Shown here: positions 24,142-33,288 of the stretch, piece by piece
Numbering within the stretch: the stretch's first letter is position 1
Layout: every line of letters starts with the position of its first letter
Source: Hymenobacter rubidus
GTDB taxonomy: Bacteria; Bacteroidota; Bacteroidia; Cytophagales; Hymenobacteraceae
DNA length: 57,501 bases
NCBI RefSeq assembly: GCF_016734815.1
Contig: NZ_JAERQF010000034.1
Coordinates: 1-57,501 of the forward strand
Direction: 5' to 3'
The notes under the pieces: model-generated
The model's input: the letters and a program-made list of their open reading frames with translations, nothing else
Told to the model about the DNA's origin: nothing
Database searches by the model: none
Program-made: the position numbers and the translations under genes

Positions 24142-24999
24142 ATGAGGTTTTTTCTGTTATTGTCGGGCCTGTGCATCGGGCTTGCTGGAACTGCTTTCGC
24201 CCAGCCCATGGTTCAGGTTACCGACCCAATTAGTAGCACAGGTGCTGCCGCCACGCCGGCCCCCGTGCCGGTCGAGCTCAAGCCCCACGGCAGCGTGTAT
24301 TTTAGCTGGGGCTACAACCGCGACTGGTACACGCGCAGCGACATCCGCTTCAAAAACACCACCACGGCCAACTACGACTTTACTTTTCTCAACGCCCACG
24401 CCAGCGACAAACCCGATTTCAAAGACTTCTGGCGCTTCAATTCCTGGACCATCCCGCAGTACGACATGACGCTGGGCTACCTGTTTCACGACAAGCACAA
24501 CCTGGGCATCGAAGTAAGCTGGAACCACCTGAAATACGTCGTCGACGACAACCAGGTGATGCACGTGCGCGGCCAGATTAACGGCCGCCAAATCGACAAA
24601 GACACGTTGGTGACCCCCGATTTTGTGCACCTGCAGCACACCAACGGCAACAACTACCTGATGGTGAACTTGGTGAAGCACCGAACCCTGTTCGAGCGGC
24701 GCTACTTCAAGGTAAGCGCCGTGGGCAAGGTGGGCCTGGGGCCGATGATATCCTATACCATCTCTACGGTGCTGGGCGACCATGAGGAAGGCCCCTTTCA
24801 CTACCACGGCATGGTGATGGGCACCAGCCTGGGCCTGAAAGCCGACATTCTGCGCTACTTCTTCCTGCAAACCGACATCCAAGGCGCCTTCGCCGATTAC
24901 ACCAACACCTGGCTCGGCCAGGACCGGGTGGGCCGCGCTACCCACACCTTTGGCTCGCTGCAAGCCATCTGGGCCTTTGGGTTCAACGTGCCGCTGTAG
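24142..24999 (+). CDS. Outer-membrane beta-barrel-like protein of unknown function
   Basis: A 285-residue protein with a clear signal peptide (MRFFLLLSGLCIGLAGTAFAQ, cleavage after Ala20). The mature part has alternating aromatic and polar strands such as GSVYFSWGYNRDWYTRSDI, MTLGYLFHDKHNLGIEVSW and LQAIWAFGFNVPL, which end in a hydrophobic C-terminal strand as in small outer-membrane barrels. No enzyme motif is evident. The start at 24142 is preferred over an ATG 33 bases upstream because it begins the signal peptide. About 240 bases before it hold no gene. The transcript runs into a nested palindromic repeat just after the stop. Confidence 0.7.
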   Translation: MRFFLLLSGLCIGLAGTAFAQPMVQVTDPISSTGAAATPAPVPVELKPHGSVYFSWGYNRDWYTRSDIRFKNTTTANYDFTFLNAHASDKPDFKDFWRFNSWTIPQYDMTLGYLFHDKHNLGIEVSWNHLKYVVDDNQVMHVRGQINGRQIDKDTLVTPDFVHLQHTNGNNYLMVNLVKHRTLFERRYFKVSAVGKVGLGPMISYTISTVLGDHEEGPFHYHGMVMGTSLGLKADILRYFFLQTDIQGAFADYTNTWLGQDRVGRATHTFGSLQAIWAFGFNVPL

Positions 25000-25003
25000 G
25001 CAT

Positions 25004-25180
25004 AAGACGGTCCTGCTGAGCGCAGCCGAAGCATCTCGTCTGCGCCGCTTGTCATCCTGAGCAGAGCGGAGGACCTTCTCACGTCGGAACGAATCGACAG
25101 AACGTGACAAGATGCTTCCTTCGTCAGCATGACAAATGGCGCGGGCGGGATGCTTCGGCTGCGCTCAGCAGGACCGTCTT
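25004..25180. repeat. Nested palindromic repeat (one copy inside another)
   Basis: The outer arms are AAGACGGTCCTGCTGAGCGC and its exact complement GCGCTCAGCAGGACCGTCTT. Inside the loop lies a second element (about 25050-25133), whose left arm is of the GTCATCCTGAGC...GAGGACC sub-type and right arm of the GATGCTTC...GTCAGCATGAC sub-type. The inner pair is thus a hybrid. The whole lies between the outer-membrane protein and the DUF1501 gene, which converge. Confidence 0.88.
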
Positions 25181-25192
25181 TTTAGCCTTTTC

Positions 25193-26410
25193 TCACACCA
25201 GCCCTGGCATCCGCTCGAAGCCGCTGCCGAGAATGGCCATATCATCGGCACCGAGCCAGTCTTTGAGCACGCTGGCGTAGATGCTGCGGAAGTCGACCTG
25301 GTGGCGTAGGTCGCCCTGGTCGAGGTTGGCGAGGTCGGACGCGTCGTTGAGGATGCCTTTTTTCTGCAGGGCGCCGCCGGCCAAGAACAGGTTGTTGGCC
25401 GTGCCGTGGTCGGTGCCGTTGCTGGCGTTCTGGCCCACGCGCCGGCCGAATTCGCTGAATACCAGCACCAGCGTGTTGTTCCATTGGTCGTGCTGGCGCA
25501 GGTCGTCGGCCAGCGCGGCCAAGCCATCACCGAGGTCGGTGAAGAGGCGCTGCTGCTGCTCGTGCTGCCGCACGTGGGTATCGAAACCGCTCAGCGCCAA
25601 GTAGTACACCCGCGATTCCACGCCGGAGTTAATCAGCTCAGCCGTCGTTTTCAGGTTCTTGCCGAAGTCGGAATTGGGGTACGCGACGGCCGATTTGTAG
25701 ATTTTCGACTTGTCGTAGAGGTAATCGGCCGACGACGCGGTTTCGGCCAAGGTCTTGTAGAGGTAATCTACCTGGTCTTGGTGCTCGGGCGTGGTTTCTT
25801 TGCTGACTTTCGATAGGAAACGGTTCTGCGTAATCTGGTGAAATTTGTCTGGGGTCTTGAGGGCAAGGCCTTTGCGCTGGCCGCCTTTCAGGGCCAGGCT
25901 CAGGGTGTCGTCTACTTCCAAGGCATTGTAGGGCCGCTGGCAGTCGGGGCAATTTGAATCGAGGTAGCGGCCGAGCCAACCCGTGCTCACTACCTTGTCA
26001 GAGCCCGAACCGGACTGCCAGATGTCCATCGAGCGGAAGTGCGACCGGTCGGGGTTGGGGTAGCCCACCGAATTCAGTACAGCCAACTGGCCCTGGTCGT
26101 AGAGTCCTTTTAATCCTTTTAGAGCCGGATGGAGGCCCAGGTCCTTATCCAAGGTCAGAATGCCTTCGGTTTCCTTAATGCCGAGTGTCGGCCGTGCCTT
26201 GTAATACAGGTCGTTGCGGAAAGGGATGACGGTATTCAGGCCGTCATTGCCCCCGCTGAGCTGCACCACAATGAGCCGCCGCGCACCCGTCGCATCGCGG
26301 AGGGCGGCCAAGCCAGGGCCCCGGTCCAGGGCGTGCAGAAACTTGGGCACCAGCAGCAGCGTGCTGGCCAAGGCGGAGGTGCGGAGAAACTCGCGTCGGG
26401 TGGAAGCCAT
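25193..26410 (-). CDS. DUF1501 family protein, predicted Tat substrate
   Basis: A 405-residue protein with an N-terminal twin-arginine signal (MASTRREFLRTSALASTLLL, Arg5-Arg6), so it is probably exported folded. The DUF1501 domain shows LIVVQLSGGNDGLNTVIPF near residue 45, HFRSMDIWQSG, and VLVFSEFGRRVGQNASNGTDHG near 320, features shared with the alkaline-phosphatase/sulfatase-like fold. Biochemical function is not established for the family. In Bacteroidota and Planctomycetes it is typically paired with DUF1800, as here, with the DUF1800 gene directly upstream on the same strand and a palindromic repeat in the gap. Confidence 0.93.
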   Translation of the reverse strand: MASTRREFLRTSALASTLLLVPKFLHALDRGPGLAALRDATGARRLIVVQLSGGNDGLNTVIPFRNDLYYKARPTLGIKETEGILTLDKDLGLHPALKGLKGLYDQGQLAVLNSVGYPNPDRSHFRSMDIWQSGSGSDKVVSTGWLGRYLDSNCPDCQRPYNALEVDDTLSLALKGGQRKGLALKTPDKFHQITQNRFLSKVSKETTPEHQDQVDYLYKTLAETASSADYLYDKSKIYKSAVAYPNSDFGKNLKTTAELINSGVESRVYYLALSGFDTHVRQHEQQQRLFTDLGDGLAALADDLRQHDQWNNTLVLVFSEFGRRVGQNASNGTDHGTANNLFLAGGALQKKGILNDASDLANLDQGDLRHQVDFRSIYASVLKDWLGADDMAILGSGFERMPGLV

Positions 26411-26452
26411 GGTTTGAATTCAGAAAGGAGGAAAGGAGCAATTGAAATATCA

Positions 26453-26563
26453 GAACGTCATGCAGAGCGCAGCGAAGCATCTTGCGCGCCACTACTAATC
26501 ATGTTGCAATAAAACATTTACTTACTGCGGGCAAGATGCTTCGCTGCGCTCTGCATGACGTTC
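26453..26563. repeat. Interspersed palindromic repeat between the DUF1800 and DUF1501 genes
   Basis: Arms GAACGTCATGCAGAGCGCAG and CTGCGCTCTGCATGACGTTC are perfect over 20 bases, followed by CGAAGCATCTTGC and its complement. This copy has the GCAGAGC sub-type, shared with the copy at 41307. Confidence 0.9.
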
Positions 26564-26583
26564 TATTGGGGCAGCGTTGCCCC

Positions 26584-28155
26584 CTATGCCAGCTGGTATT
26601 CGGGCAAACTCAGCAGGCTTACCAGCGTGGCGCGCAATGCTTCCGCCGGCTCTTTCTGGGCCGCTGCTTGCTGCACCAGTTGCAGATTCTCGGGCCGAAT
26701 GTTGGCTTGCAACAAGAACTCGCCCAGCTTTTCGGGCTGTTGCGTGGCGGGCGTGGCACCCAGCAGCTGTTGCAGTGGGGCCAGCGGCAGGTGGGCCCCC
26801 GCGCCGGGCCGCACGGTGCGCTCGGCCTTGGTTTGGTTGGGAGCAATGTCGTTTTCGTCCTGCTTGAGGGCCACGGCAAATTCTGCGTTTTTGAACAGAA
26901 TGGAGGGCAATTGCAGGCGCAACAGCAGCGACGACGAATCTATCCAGTTGCGGCCGCCGGGCCAGCCGGCCACGTTGGGCGGCTGGAACAGGTTCTGGCC
27001 CAGGGCACGCTGGTAGCCGAGCAGCGGCTGGGCGTTATCGATTTTCACATTGAGCGTGCGGCGGATGCCGGCCAGCAGCTCCACCGGGCTCTTGATGTGT
27101 GTGCCCACATTGGCCGGCTCGTAGAACCAATCGGCGGAAAACATGCGCTCCAGCAAATCGGCAATGTCGTAGCCGCTCTTGCGAAAAGCCACGGCCAGCG
27201 GCTCGATGTGCGCCGGGTTGGGCACATCGTTCACGAAAAAACGGTAGATTTTCGTGGTTAGAAAAGTGGCGGCGGCAGGCTGCTCCAGAATGATTTTTAG
27301 CACATCCTCGCCCGTGAAATTGCCGGTTTTGCCAAGGAAAGTCTTGGTGCCCGCGTCGTGCTCCCGCTCCCGAAACTTGAAGTTGCTCTGGTAGTCGTAG
27401 GCCCAGCCGGTGAAGGCGCGGGCAGCCTCTTTCACATCATTTTCGGTGTAGTTGCCGCGGCCCAGCGTGAAAAGCTCCATCACCTCGCGGGCGAAGTTTT
27501 CGTTGGGGTGCTCCTTGCGGTTCTGCTGGTTGTTGAGGAACTGCAGCATGGCCGGCTCCTTGCTCACGGCCAGCAGCAGGTCGGGGAATTTGCCCAGCGC
27601 ATATTGCCGGGTGGTGTTGTGCAGGCTGAGGGCGGCATCGGGCTGGCGCACGCGGCAGGCAAAGTGCCCGTGCCAGAACAACGTCATCTTCTCGCGCAGC
27701 TGGGCCGGCGAAGTGGCCATGCGCTCCATCCAGGCCGTGCTCATGTTCACAAAGGCGTCGCGAATGCCTTCGTTCTGCATCTTACGCTGCTCCGGCGTGA
27801 GGTCGGCCCGGCGCAGGCGTGGCACCCCGGCCGCCACCGTCCCCCCTTTGAAAGCGGCGCGGGGACGAATGGGCGCCACCGGGGAGGCCGGCGCACCGGG
27901 CGGCGCGGGCTGGTCGGGCGTGGTCACCATGCCGGTGGGCACGGGGTTGTTTTTCAGCGAGGCCGGGTCGGTCATCACCATGCCCTGAGGGTCGGTGTAG
28001 TTTAAATCCCGGCCCACCAGGGGCTCATAGTTCTCAGAATCGTGAAATAGCTGGCGCAGTGCCTTGCGGGGGCTGAGGCCGGCGGCCACGTCTTGCGGGC
28101 GCGGGCCGAAGCCGGCGCGCCAGTATAAGTGCTGCAGTTGCTGGGCGCTGTTCAT
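26584..28155 (-). CDS. DUF1800 family protein
   Basis: A 523-residue protein of the DUF1800 family, recognised by the N-terminal HLYWRAGFGPRPQDV, the central LREKMTLFWHGHFACRV, NFAREVMELFTLGRGNYTENDV, ARAFTGWAYD and the C-terminal NVAGWPGGRNWIDSSSLLLRL. No signal peptide is visible on this start, which is unusual beside a Tat-exported DUF1501 partner; it may leave the cytoplasm with it or stay inside. Residues 75-115 form a Pro/Ala-rich linker inserted in the N-terminal part. Family function is not established. It is cotranscribed upstream of DUF1501, with the lamin-tail surface protein gene downstream in map order but separately spaced by a repeat. Confidence 0.92.
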   Translation of the reverse strand: MNSAQQLQHLYWRAGFGPRPQDVAAGLSPRKALRQLFHDSENYEPLVGRDLNYTDPQGMVMTDPASLKNNPVPTGMVTTPDQPAPPGAPASPVAPIRPRAAFKGGTVAAGVPRLRRADLTPEQRKMQNEGIRDAFVNMSTAWMERMATSPAQLREKMTLFWHGHFACRVRQPDAALSLHNTTRQYALGKFPDLLLAVSKEPAMLQFLNNQQNRKEHPNENFAREVMELFTLGRGNYTENDVKEAARAFTGWAYDYQSNFKFREREHDAGTKTFLGKTGNFTGEDVLKIILEQPAAATFLTTKIYRFFVNDVPNPAHIEPLAVAFRKSGYDIADLLERMFSADWFYEPANVGTHIKSPVELLAGIRRTLNVKIDNAQPLLGYQRALGQNLFQPPNVAGWPGGRNWIDSSSLLLRLQLPSILFKNAEFAVALKQDENDIAPNQTKAERTVRPGAGAHLPLAPLQQLLGATPATQQPEKLGEFLLQANIRPENLQLVQQAAAQKEPAEALRATLVSLLSLPEYQLA

Positions 28156-28270
28156 ATGCTTAAGACGCGAACAAGCGGGTTGGGTTTAATCAGCGGCGTG
28201 GCGCCAGGCATTCAGAACGTCATTAGAACATCATGAGAATGTCAAGCTGAGCGCAGTCGAACTATCATGA

Positions 28271-28372
28271 GAACGTCATGCTGAGCGCAGTCGAAGCATC
28301 TCTACCGCTTCGTTGAGCCGATTGGATTACTACTGCGGTAGAGATGCTTCGACTGCGCTCAGCATGACGTTC
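28271..28372. repeat. Interspersed palindromic repeat with an extra decayed half-arm
   Basis: Perfect arms GAACGTCATGCTGAGCGCAG and CTGCGCTCAGCATGACGTTC with inner ACCGC/GCGGT stem. Directly before it, 28237-28265 holds a mutated left arm (ATGTCAAGCTGAGCGCAGTC), giving a tandem pair of left arms. After it, 28378-28399 has three copies of the heptamer CACCCTG. Confidence 0.9.
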
Positions 28373-28400
28373 CTTTTGCACCCTGCACCCTGCACCCTGC

Positions 28401-31400
28401 TTAAAACCGCGCGCCCAGCACTACTGTCTTCTTGAATTCGCGCTTCTCGCCGCCGCTGGGGCGGAATAGCTCGACCAGCAGAATGTAGTAGCCCACGGCG
28501 GCTTTGTGGCCACGGTCGTCCACACCGTCCCATTGCACTAGGCCGGTGGTTGATAAGGTTTCGTTGCGCACGAGGCGTCGGGTGAGGCGGCCCAGGGCGT
28601 CGTACACGGTGATGGTGGCGGCGTAGCCGGGCTGGTCGAGGTGGTAGCTGAGGGTGGCGAAATCCTGCTGGCCGTCGTCGTCGGGCGTGAAAACTTCGGG
28701 CTCGATGGTGAGCTCCTGGTTGCCGCCGGGCGTGTCCTGGGCCTGCGAATTAGGCCGGCCGGGGGTGGCGTAGCCCACGACGCTGGCCGCCGAATGGAAG
28801 TTGCTGCCGTTGCTGGGCCCATTGGTCCGGATGCGCTCCAACGACACGCCTTCCTGCGTGGAAAGCAGGCTCAGATGCAGGTTTTTGCTGTACACCAAGC
28901 GGTCGATTTCGCTGCCGCGACTATCCACCAGCATGGCCGTGCTCGCATCCGGAAACGTAGGGATGCCGCTCACCTGCACCAGATTGGCCGGGTCGCTGCC
29001 GATGGGGTATTGAGCCACAACAATGCTGGTGCTGGTGCTGAAGGCCAGCAATTGGCCCGGCGCGAGCACCAGCGGCCCGGTGCTGAGCACGTCGGCATCG
29101 ACGCTCACGCCGTCAGTTTTCAGATTGCCGATTTGCCAGCCCTGCAAGTCGATGTACTTGGTGCTACGGTTCAGCAGCTCGATGAAGCGCACGCCACCCG
29201 TGCGGGGGTTAAACAGCAGCTCGTTGATGACTACATCGCCGCTCGCACCGGCTTCCGGCAGCGCCACCGTAGCGGTCTGGGCCGTGCCGCTGGCGTTGCC
29301 GGCGCAGTCGGTGGCCGTTTGCACGGTGAGGGTGACAGGCTGGCTGGGCCGCAGGGCCGCCGCCAGCGTCAGGTCGACCTGGCGGAAATCGGGCGCTACC
29401 GGCGCGGCGCGGCTGATGGCCGGGCCGGGTGCGGCCAGCGAATATCGGCTTAGCACAACGGCAGCCGCGCTGTCGAGCTTCTCAGAGAAATAGGCCCGCA
29501 CGGTGGTGGCGTTCAGGGCCACGGCGCGGAGCAGGGTGGGGGCTTGCGTATCGGCATTGGAGGCGCGCACGGAGTTGGCGCGGCCGGGGGTGCCGCCGCT
29601 GGGGTCGGTGCTGGCTATCCAGTTATTGGCCCCGGCGCAGTAGTTATTGGGGTCAATCATTTCCAAGCTCCACCCGCCGTCTTTCTTCTTGGCGTCGCGG
29701 TACCAGGTGTCCGAATAGGTTACTTCGAACAGGATACGCCCATCGGCGCCGCGCAGAATAAGTTGGTCGCCGCCGTTGCTGAGGGACGGGAAATTGGTGG
29801 GGCCGTAGGTTTTGCCATAGCCCAGAAAATCGAGGGTGTGGGTGCTGCCGCACACAATAGCGTACTGGCCGGGGGCCAGCTTGGCCGTATCGGGCAGCAC
29901 GGCCAAGGGGGTGGTGCCGCCCTTGCCCAGGCGCACGCCGCGCAGGCTGATGGTTTTGGTGGCACTGCGGTTGTAAATCTCCAGATATTCAAACAGCGGC
30001 AAACCCACCTGCGGCGTTTCATCGGCAAATATTTCCGTGATTATCAGGTCGCCCACGGCTGGTGTGGAGGGCGGCGCCAGGGTGGCCGTTTGCAGCACGC
30101 CGCTCACGTTGCCAATGCAGTCAGTGGCACTCTGCACGCTCACGCTGACCACGGCGGTGGTGGCGACCGGCGTGGTCAGCGTGAGGTCGACCTGCCGAAA
30201 ATCGGGTCCCACCGGCGCGGCGCGGGCAATGACGTTGGCCGGCGTAAGGGTGTAGCGCGCCAGGTTGCCGACGGAGCTGCTGTCGAGCTTTTCGGAGAAA
30301 TACAGGCGCAGGGTAGTCGTGGTCAGCAGCTCGGCGCGGAGCAGGGTGGGGGCCTGGGTGTCGGCGTTGGGGGCGCGCACGGAGTTGGCGCGGCCGGGGG
30401 TGCCGCCGCTGGGGTCCACGCTGGCTATCCAGTTGTTGGCGCCTGCACAGAAGTTGTTCGTGTCAATCATTTCCAAGCTCCAGCCACCGTCTTTTTTCAC
30501 GATGTCGCGGTACCAGGTGTCCGAATAAGCTACATCGAACAGCGTGCGCCCGTCGGCGCCGCGCAGGATGAGCTGGTCGCCCCCGTTGAGGAGCGAGGGG
30601 AAGTTGGTAGGGCCGTACACCTTGCCGTACTGCGTAAACTGAGCTACCCGCGTACTGCCGCACACCACGGCGTACTGGCCAGGCAGCAGCTTGGCAGTAT
30701 CGGCAAAAGCAGCGAAGGTGGTGCTGCCGGTTTTGCCCAGGCGCACGCCGCGCAGGCTCAGGGTTTTGGTGAGGCTGCGGTTGTAAATCTCCAGGTATTC
30801 CGAGAGCGGCAAGCCGACCTGCGGCGTTTCATCGGCAAATATTTCGCTGATTATCAAGTCGCCAAAAGCCGGCGCTACGGGCGGGGCGGTGAAGGCCGCC
30901 GTTTGCGGACCAGCGGCCACGTTGCCGTAGAGGTCGGCAATGTTGCGCGCTTCCAACACGTTCTGAGCCGGGAAGTTGGCCGCGAAAGCGAGGCGCACCA
31001 CGGCCGGATTGGTGGCCGAAAGGGTGGCCGAAACCGGCACCGCGCCGCTTTGCAGGCGGTAGTTGCTGGCCAGGGTGGCACTGGCCGGGCTCACCGGCTC
31101 GTTGAATGCGACATCGACTTGCCGGGCATCGAAGGGCACGGCGCGCAGCAGCACCGGCGCGGTGGCATCGGTCACGGCAAAGTCGTCGAAGGCGAAATTG
31201 CGGATGTTGGTGATGGTGTAGGTCAGCGACACGCCGAAGAAGTTGCTGCGCTGGTAGGTGGCGTCAATGGGCTGGGCGGCTTCGGCCACGAAGGTGCGGG
31301 CGCCGGTGAGGTCGCGCTCCAGCGTCCAGCGGTTGGCGGTGGTGCGGGTCACGCGCACGCGCACCAGGTTGTTGGTGGTGCTGGCCAGGGTGCCGTCCAC

Positions 31401-31805
31401 GCCGTCGATGACGTACACGGCGGTGCGGGTCGAGTCTTTGCGAAAGAGACTCACCTCATCGGCGGTGCCACCCAGGCGCACGAAGTAGCCGGTGTTGTTC
31501 GCGTTTTTGAGGTCGGTTTGGGTGGCTATCAGCCACACGTCGGCGTAGTTGGCCGAGCTGGTGCCGAACTTCAGGTTGGCCCAAAATTCCCACACGGTGC
31601 CAATGTTGGCCTGGCTTGGCGTGCTGAGCGCAATCTGCCCGGCGGCCGTGGCGTTGCTTTGCAGCTGCTGCGTCACCACCTGAAAGCTGGCCGCATCGCC
31701 GCTCCAGGTAGGATTGAGGGTGAAGTTGCCATCGGTAAACGCATCGACCACTTGGGCATGGGCGAAGCTGGGTAGCAGCAGAAGCAGGAGGTACAGGTAT
31801 TTCAA
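28401..31805 (-). CDS. Lamin-tail-domain (LTD) surface protein with FlgD-Ig-like C-terminus
   Basis: About 1,134 residues from a TTG start at 31805, which begins the signal peptide (KYLYLLLLLLPSFAHAQ). The only upstream ATG (31859) lies inside a palindromic repeat and would add 18 residues. The N-terminal 200 residues look like a concanavalin-like lectin module. Two near-identical lamin-tail repeats follow (each starts GDLIISEIFADETPQVGLPL or GDLIITEIFADETPQVGLPL), each trailed by a SlpA-like or Big_5-type domain (YFSEKLDSS). A third LTD begins GDVVINELLFNPRTGGVRF. The C-terminus has EVFTPDDDGQQDF and an FlgD-Ig-like fold ending KKTVVLGARF. Likely secreted, probably surface-bound; function unknown. 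Confidence 0.85.
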   Translation of the reverse strand: MKYLYLLLLLLPSFAHAQVVDAFTDGNFTLNPTWSGDAASFQVVTQQLQSNATAAGQIALSTPSQANIGTVWEFWANLKFGTSSANYADVWLIATQTDLKNANNTGYFVRLGGTADEVSLFRKDSTRTAVYVIDGVDGTLASTTNNLVRVRVTRTTANRWTLERDLTGARTFVAEAAQPIDATYQRSNFFGVSLTYTITNIRNFAFDDFAVTDATAPVLLRAVPFDARQVDVAFNEPVSPASATLASNYRLQSGAVPVSATLSATNPAVVRLAFAANFPAQNVLEARNIADLYGNVAAGPQTAAFTAPPVAPAFGDLIISEIFADETPQVGLPLSEYLEIYNRSLTKTLSLRGVRLGKTGSTTFAAFADTAKLLPGQYAVVCGSTRVAQFTQYGKVYGPTNFPSLLNGGDQLILRGADGRTLFDVAYSDTWYRDIVKKDGGWSLEMIDTNNFCAGANNWIASVDPSGGTPGRANSVRAPNADTQAPTLLRAELLTTTTLRLYFSEKLDSSSVGNLARYTLTPANVIARAAPVGPDFRQVDLTLTTPVATTAVVSVSVQSATDCIGNVSGVLQTATLAPPSTPAVGDLIITEIFADETPQVGLPLFEYLEIYNRSATKTISLRGVRLGKGGTTPLAVLPDTAKLAPGQYAIVCGSTHTLDFLGYGKTYGPTNFPSLSNGGDQLILRGADGRILFEVTYSDTWYRDAKKKDGGWSLEMIDPNNYCAGANNWIASTDPSGGTPGRANSVRASNADTQAPTLLRAVALNATTVRAYFSEKLDSAAAVVLSRYSLAAPGPAISRAAPVAPDFRQVDLTLAAALRPSQPVTLTVQTATDCAGNASGTAQTATVALPEAGASGDVVINELLFNPRTGGVRFIELLNRSTKYIDLQGWQIGNLKTDGVSVDADVLSTGPLVLAPGQLLAFSTSTSIVVAQYPIGSDPANLVQVSGIPTFPDASTAMLVDSRGSEIDRLVYSKNLHLSLLSTQEGVSLERIRTNGPSNGSNFHSAASVVGYATPGRPNSQAQDTPGGNQELTIEPEVFTPDDDGQQDFATLSYHLDQPGYAATITVYDALGRLTRRLVRNETLSTTGLVQWDGVDDRGHKAAVGYYILLVELFRPSGGEKREFKKTVVLGARF

Positions 31806-31834
31806 GGCGCTTCGCTTAATGAGGAATGAAGAGT

Positions 31835-31975
31835 GAGGAATGAAGAGTATGCCTGTCATCCTGAGCTTGCGAAGGACCTTTCCACGTTCGCTCCGATTGG
31901 ATTACTGCAAACCGTTCAGCGGTGAGTAGGTCCTTCGCAAGCTCAGGATGACAGGCATACTCTTCATTCCTCATT
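31835..31975. repeat. Palindromic repeat of the GTCATCCTGAGC sub-type overlapping a 5' end
   Basis: Arms of about 45 bases begin GAGGAATGAAGAGTATGCCT and contain GTCATCCTGAGCTTGCGAAG, with the exact complement on the right. The palindrome is longer than in the other copies because flanking GAGGAATGAAGAGT sequence is also mirrored, and that flank is duplicated on the left. The ATG nearest upstream of the lamin-tail gene's signal peptide lies within the left arm. Confidence 0.9.
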
Positions 31976-32063
31976 ATAAATATCGCGTCTAAAGTAACCC
32001 ATTTCTGGCGACATTTGCAGCGGCGCGCCTAGTGGTGCGGCCGTTTAATTTTCTGCTTTTTCC

Positions 32064-33065
32064 ATGAAAATTGCTGTTGTGGGTGCCACCGGGCTGGTGG
32101 GCACCGAGATGCTGAAAGTGCTGGCCGAGCGCCAGTTTCCCCTCACCGAGCTGCTGCCCGTAGCCTCGGCCAAATCGGTGGGCCAGTTTATTGAATTTCA
32201 GGGCAAGAAGTACCCCGTGGTGAGCATGGACGACGCCATCGCGGCCCGGCCCGACATTGCTATTTTCTCGGCGGGCGGCTCGGTGAGCAAGGAACACGCG
32301 CCACGCTTTGCCGCCGTGGGCACCACCGTTATCGACAACTCCTCGGCCTGGCGCATGGACCCCACCAAGAAGCTGGTGGTGCCCGAGCTGAACGCCGACA
32401 CCCTGACGCCCGAAGATAAAATCATTGCCAATCCGAACTGCTCGACCATTCAGATGGTGGTGGCACTGAACGATTTGCACAAGAAATACCAGGTGCGCCG
32501 CATTGTGGTGAGCACCTACCAGAGCGTGACCGGCACCGGCAAAAAAGCCGTGGACCAGCTCCTCGAAGAGCGCGCCGGCCAAACGGCGAGCAACCCCGCC
32601 TACCCGCACCGCATCGACCTGAACGTGCTGCCGCACATCGACGTGTTCGAGCCCAACGGCTACACCAAGGAAGAGCTGAAAATGGTGAACGAGACGAAGA
32701 AAATCATGGGCGACGACAGCATCCGCGTGACGGCCACCTGCGTGCGCATTCCGGTGATGGGCGGCCACTCCGAGTCCATCAACGTGGAGTTTGCCGAGGA
32801 ATTCGACCTGGCCGAGGTGCGCGAAATTCTGGCCAACACGCCCGGCGTGGAACTGGTGGACGACCCTTCGACCAACCAATACCCCATGCCCAAAGACAGC
32901 CACGGCAAAGACGCCGTGCTGGTGGGCCGCCTGCGCCGCGATGAAACCCAGCCCAAAACCCTAAACCTGTGGGTGGTGGCCGATAACCTGCGCAAAGGCG
33001 CTGCCACCAACGCCGTGCAGATTGCCGAGTATCTGGTGAGCCAGCAGGTAACAGTCAACGGTTAA
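32064..33065 (+). CDS. asd: Aspartate-semialdehyde dehydrogenase
   Basis: A 333-residue cytoplasmic enzyme that reduces aspartyl-4-phosphate to aspartate-4-semialdehyde using NADPH, the branch point to lysine/diaminopimelate, threonine and methionine. The dinucleotide motif VVGATGLVGTEML is at the N-terminus, the catalytic cysteine is Cys126 in NPNCSTIQM, and the active-site histidine is His235 in GGHSESINVEF. Length matches the typical 330-340. The end is followed by a strong Rho-independent terminator. It stands alone, not with other amino-acid genes. Confidence 0.97.
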   Translation: MKIAVVGATGLVGTEMLKVLAERQFPLTELLPVASAKSVGQFIEFQGKKYPVVSMDDAIAARPDIAIFSAGGSVSKEHAPRFAAVGTTVIDNSSAWRMDPTKKLVVPELNADTLTPEDKIIANPNCSTIQMVVALNDLHKKYQVRRIVVSTYQSVTGTGKKAVDQLLEERAGQTASNPAYPHRIDLNVLPHIDVFEPNGYTKEELKMVNETKKIMGDDSIRVTATCVRIPVMGGHSESINVEFAEEFDLAEVREILANTPGVELVDDPSTNQYPMPKDSHGKDAVLVGRLRRDETQPKTLNLWVVADNLRKGAATNAVQIAEYLVSQQVTVNG

Positions 33066-33083
33066 GGTCCGCACCCATAGTTG

Positions 33084-33125
33084 AACGGCCCCGACTGAGC
33101 AATGAAGCTTGGTCGGGGCCGTTTT
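33084..33125 (+). terminator. Rho-independent terminator after asd
   Basis: Perfect 12-base arms AACGGCCCCGAC and GTCGGGGCCGTT with a 16-base loop, followed by TT, 19 bases past the asd stop. Confidence 0.85.
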
Positions 33126-33288
33126 GCGTATTAGGATATAAAATTGGGGCTTCGTCGGCAGATGATATATGGCGAAGCGAGTCAGGTGCGTTGCACAATC
33201 GGGCCCTGGGGCGGGCAACCTTGACGGCGCGGCGCGCATCTGCCTGTTGAGCCACATTCGGCAACGTGGCTGTTTTGCAGAATTAACG

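Noticed and set aside
28378..28399. Three CACCCTG units as a phase-variable tract
   Set aside because: Only three heptamers, located after a stop codon and not in a promoter or coding frame, so no on/off effect can be argued.
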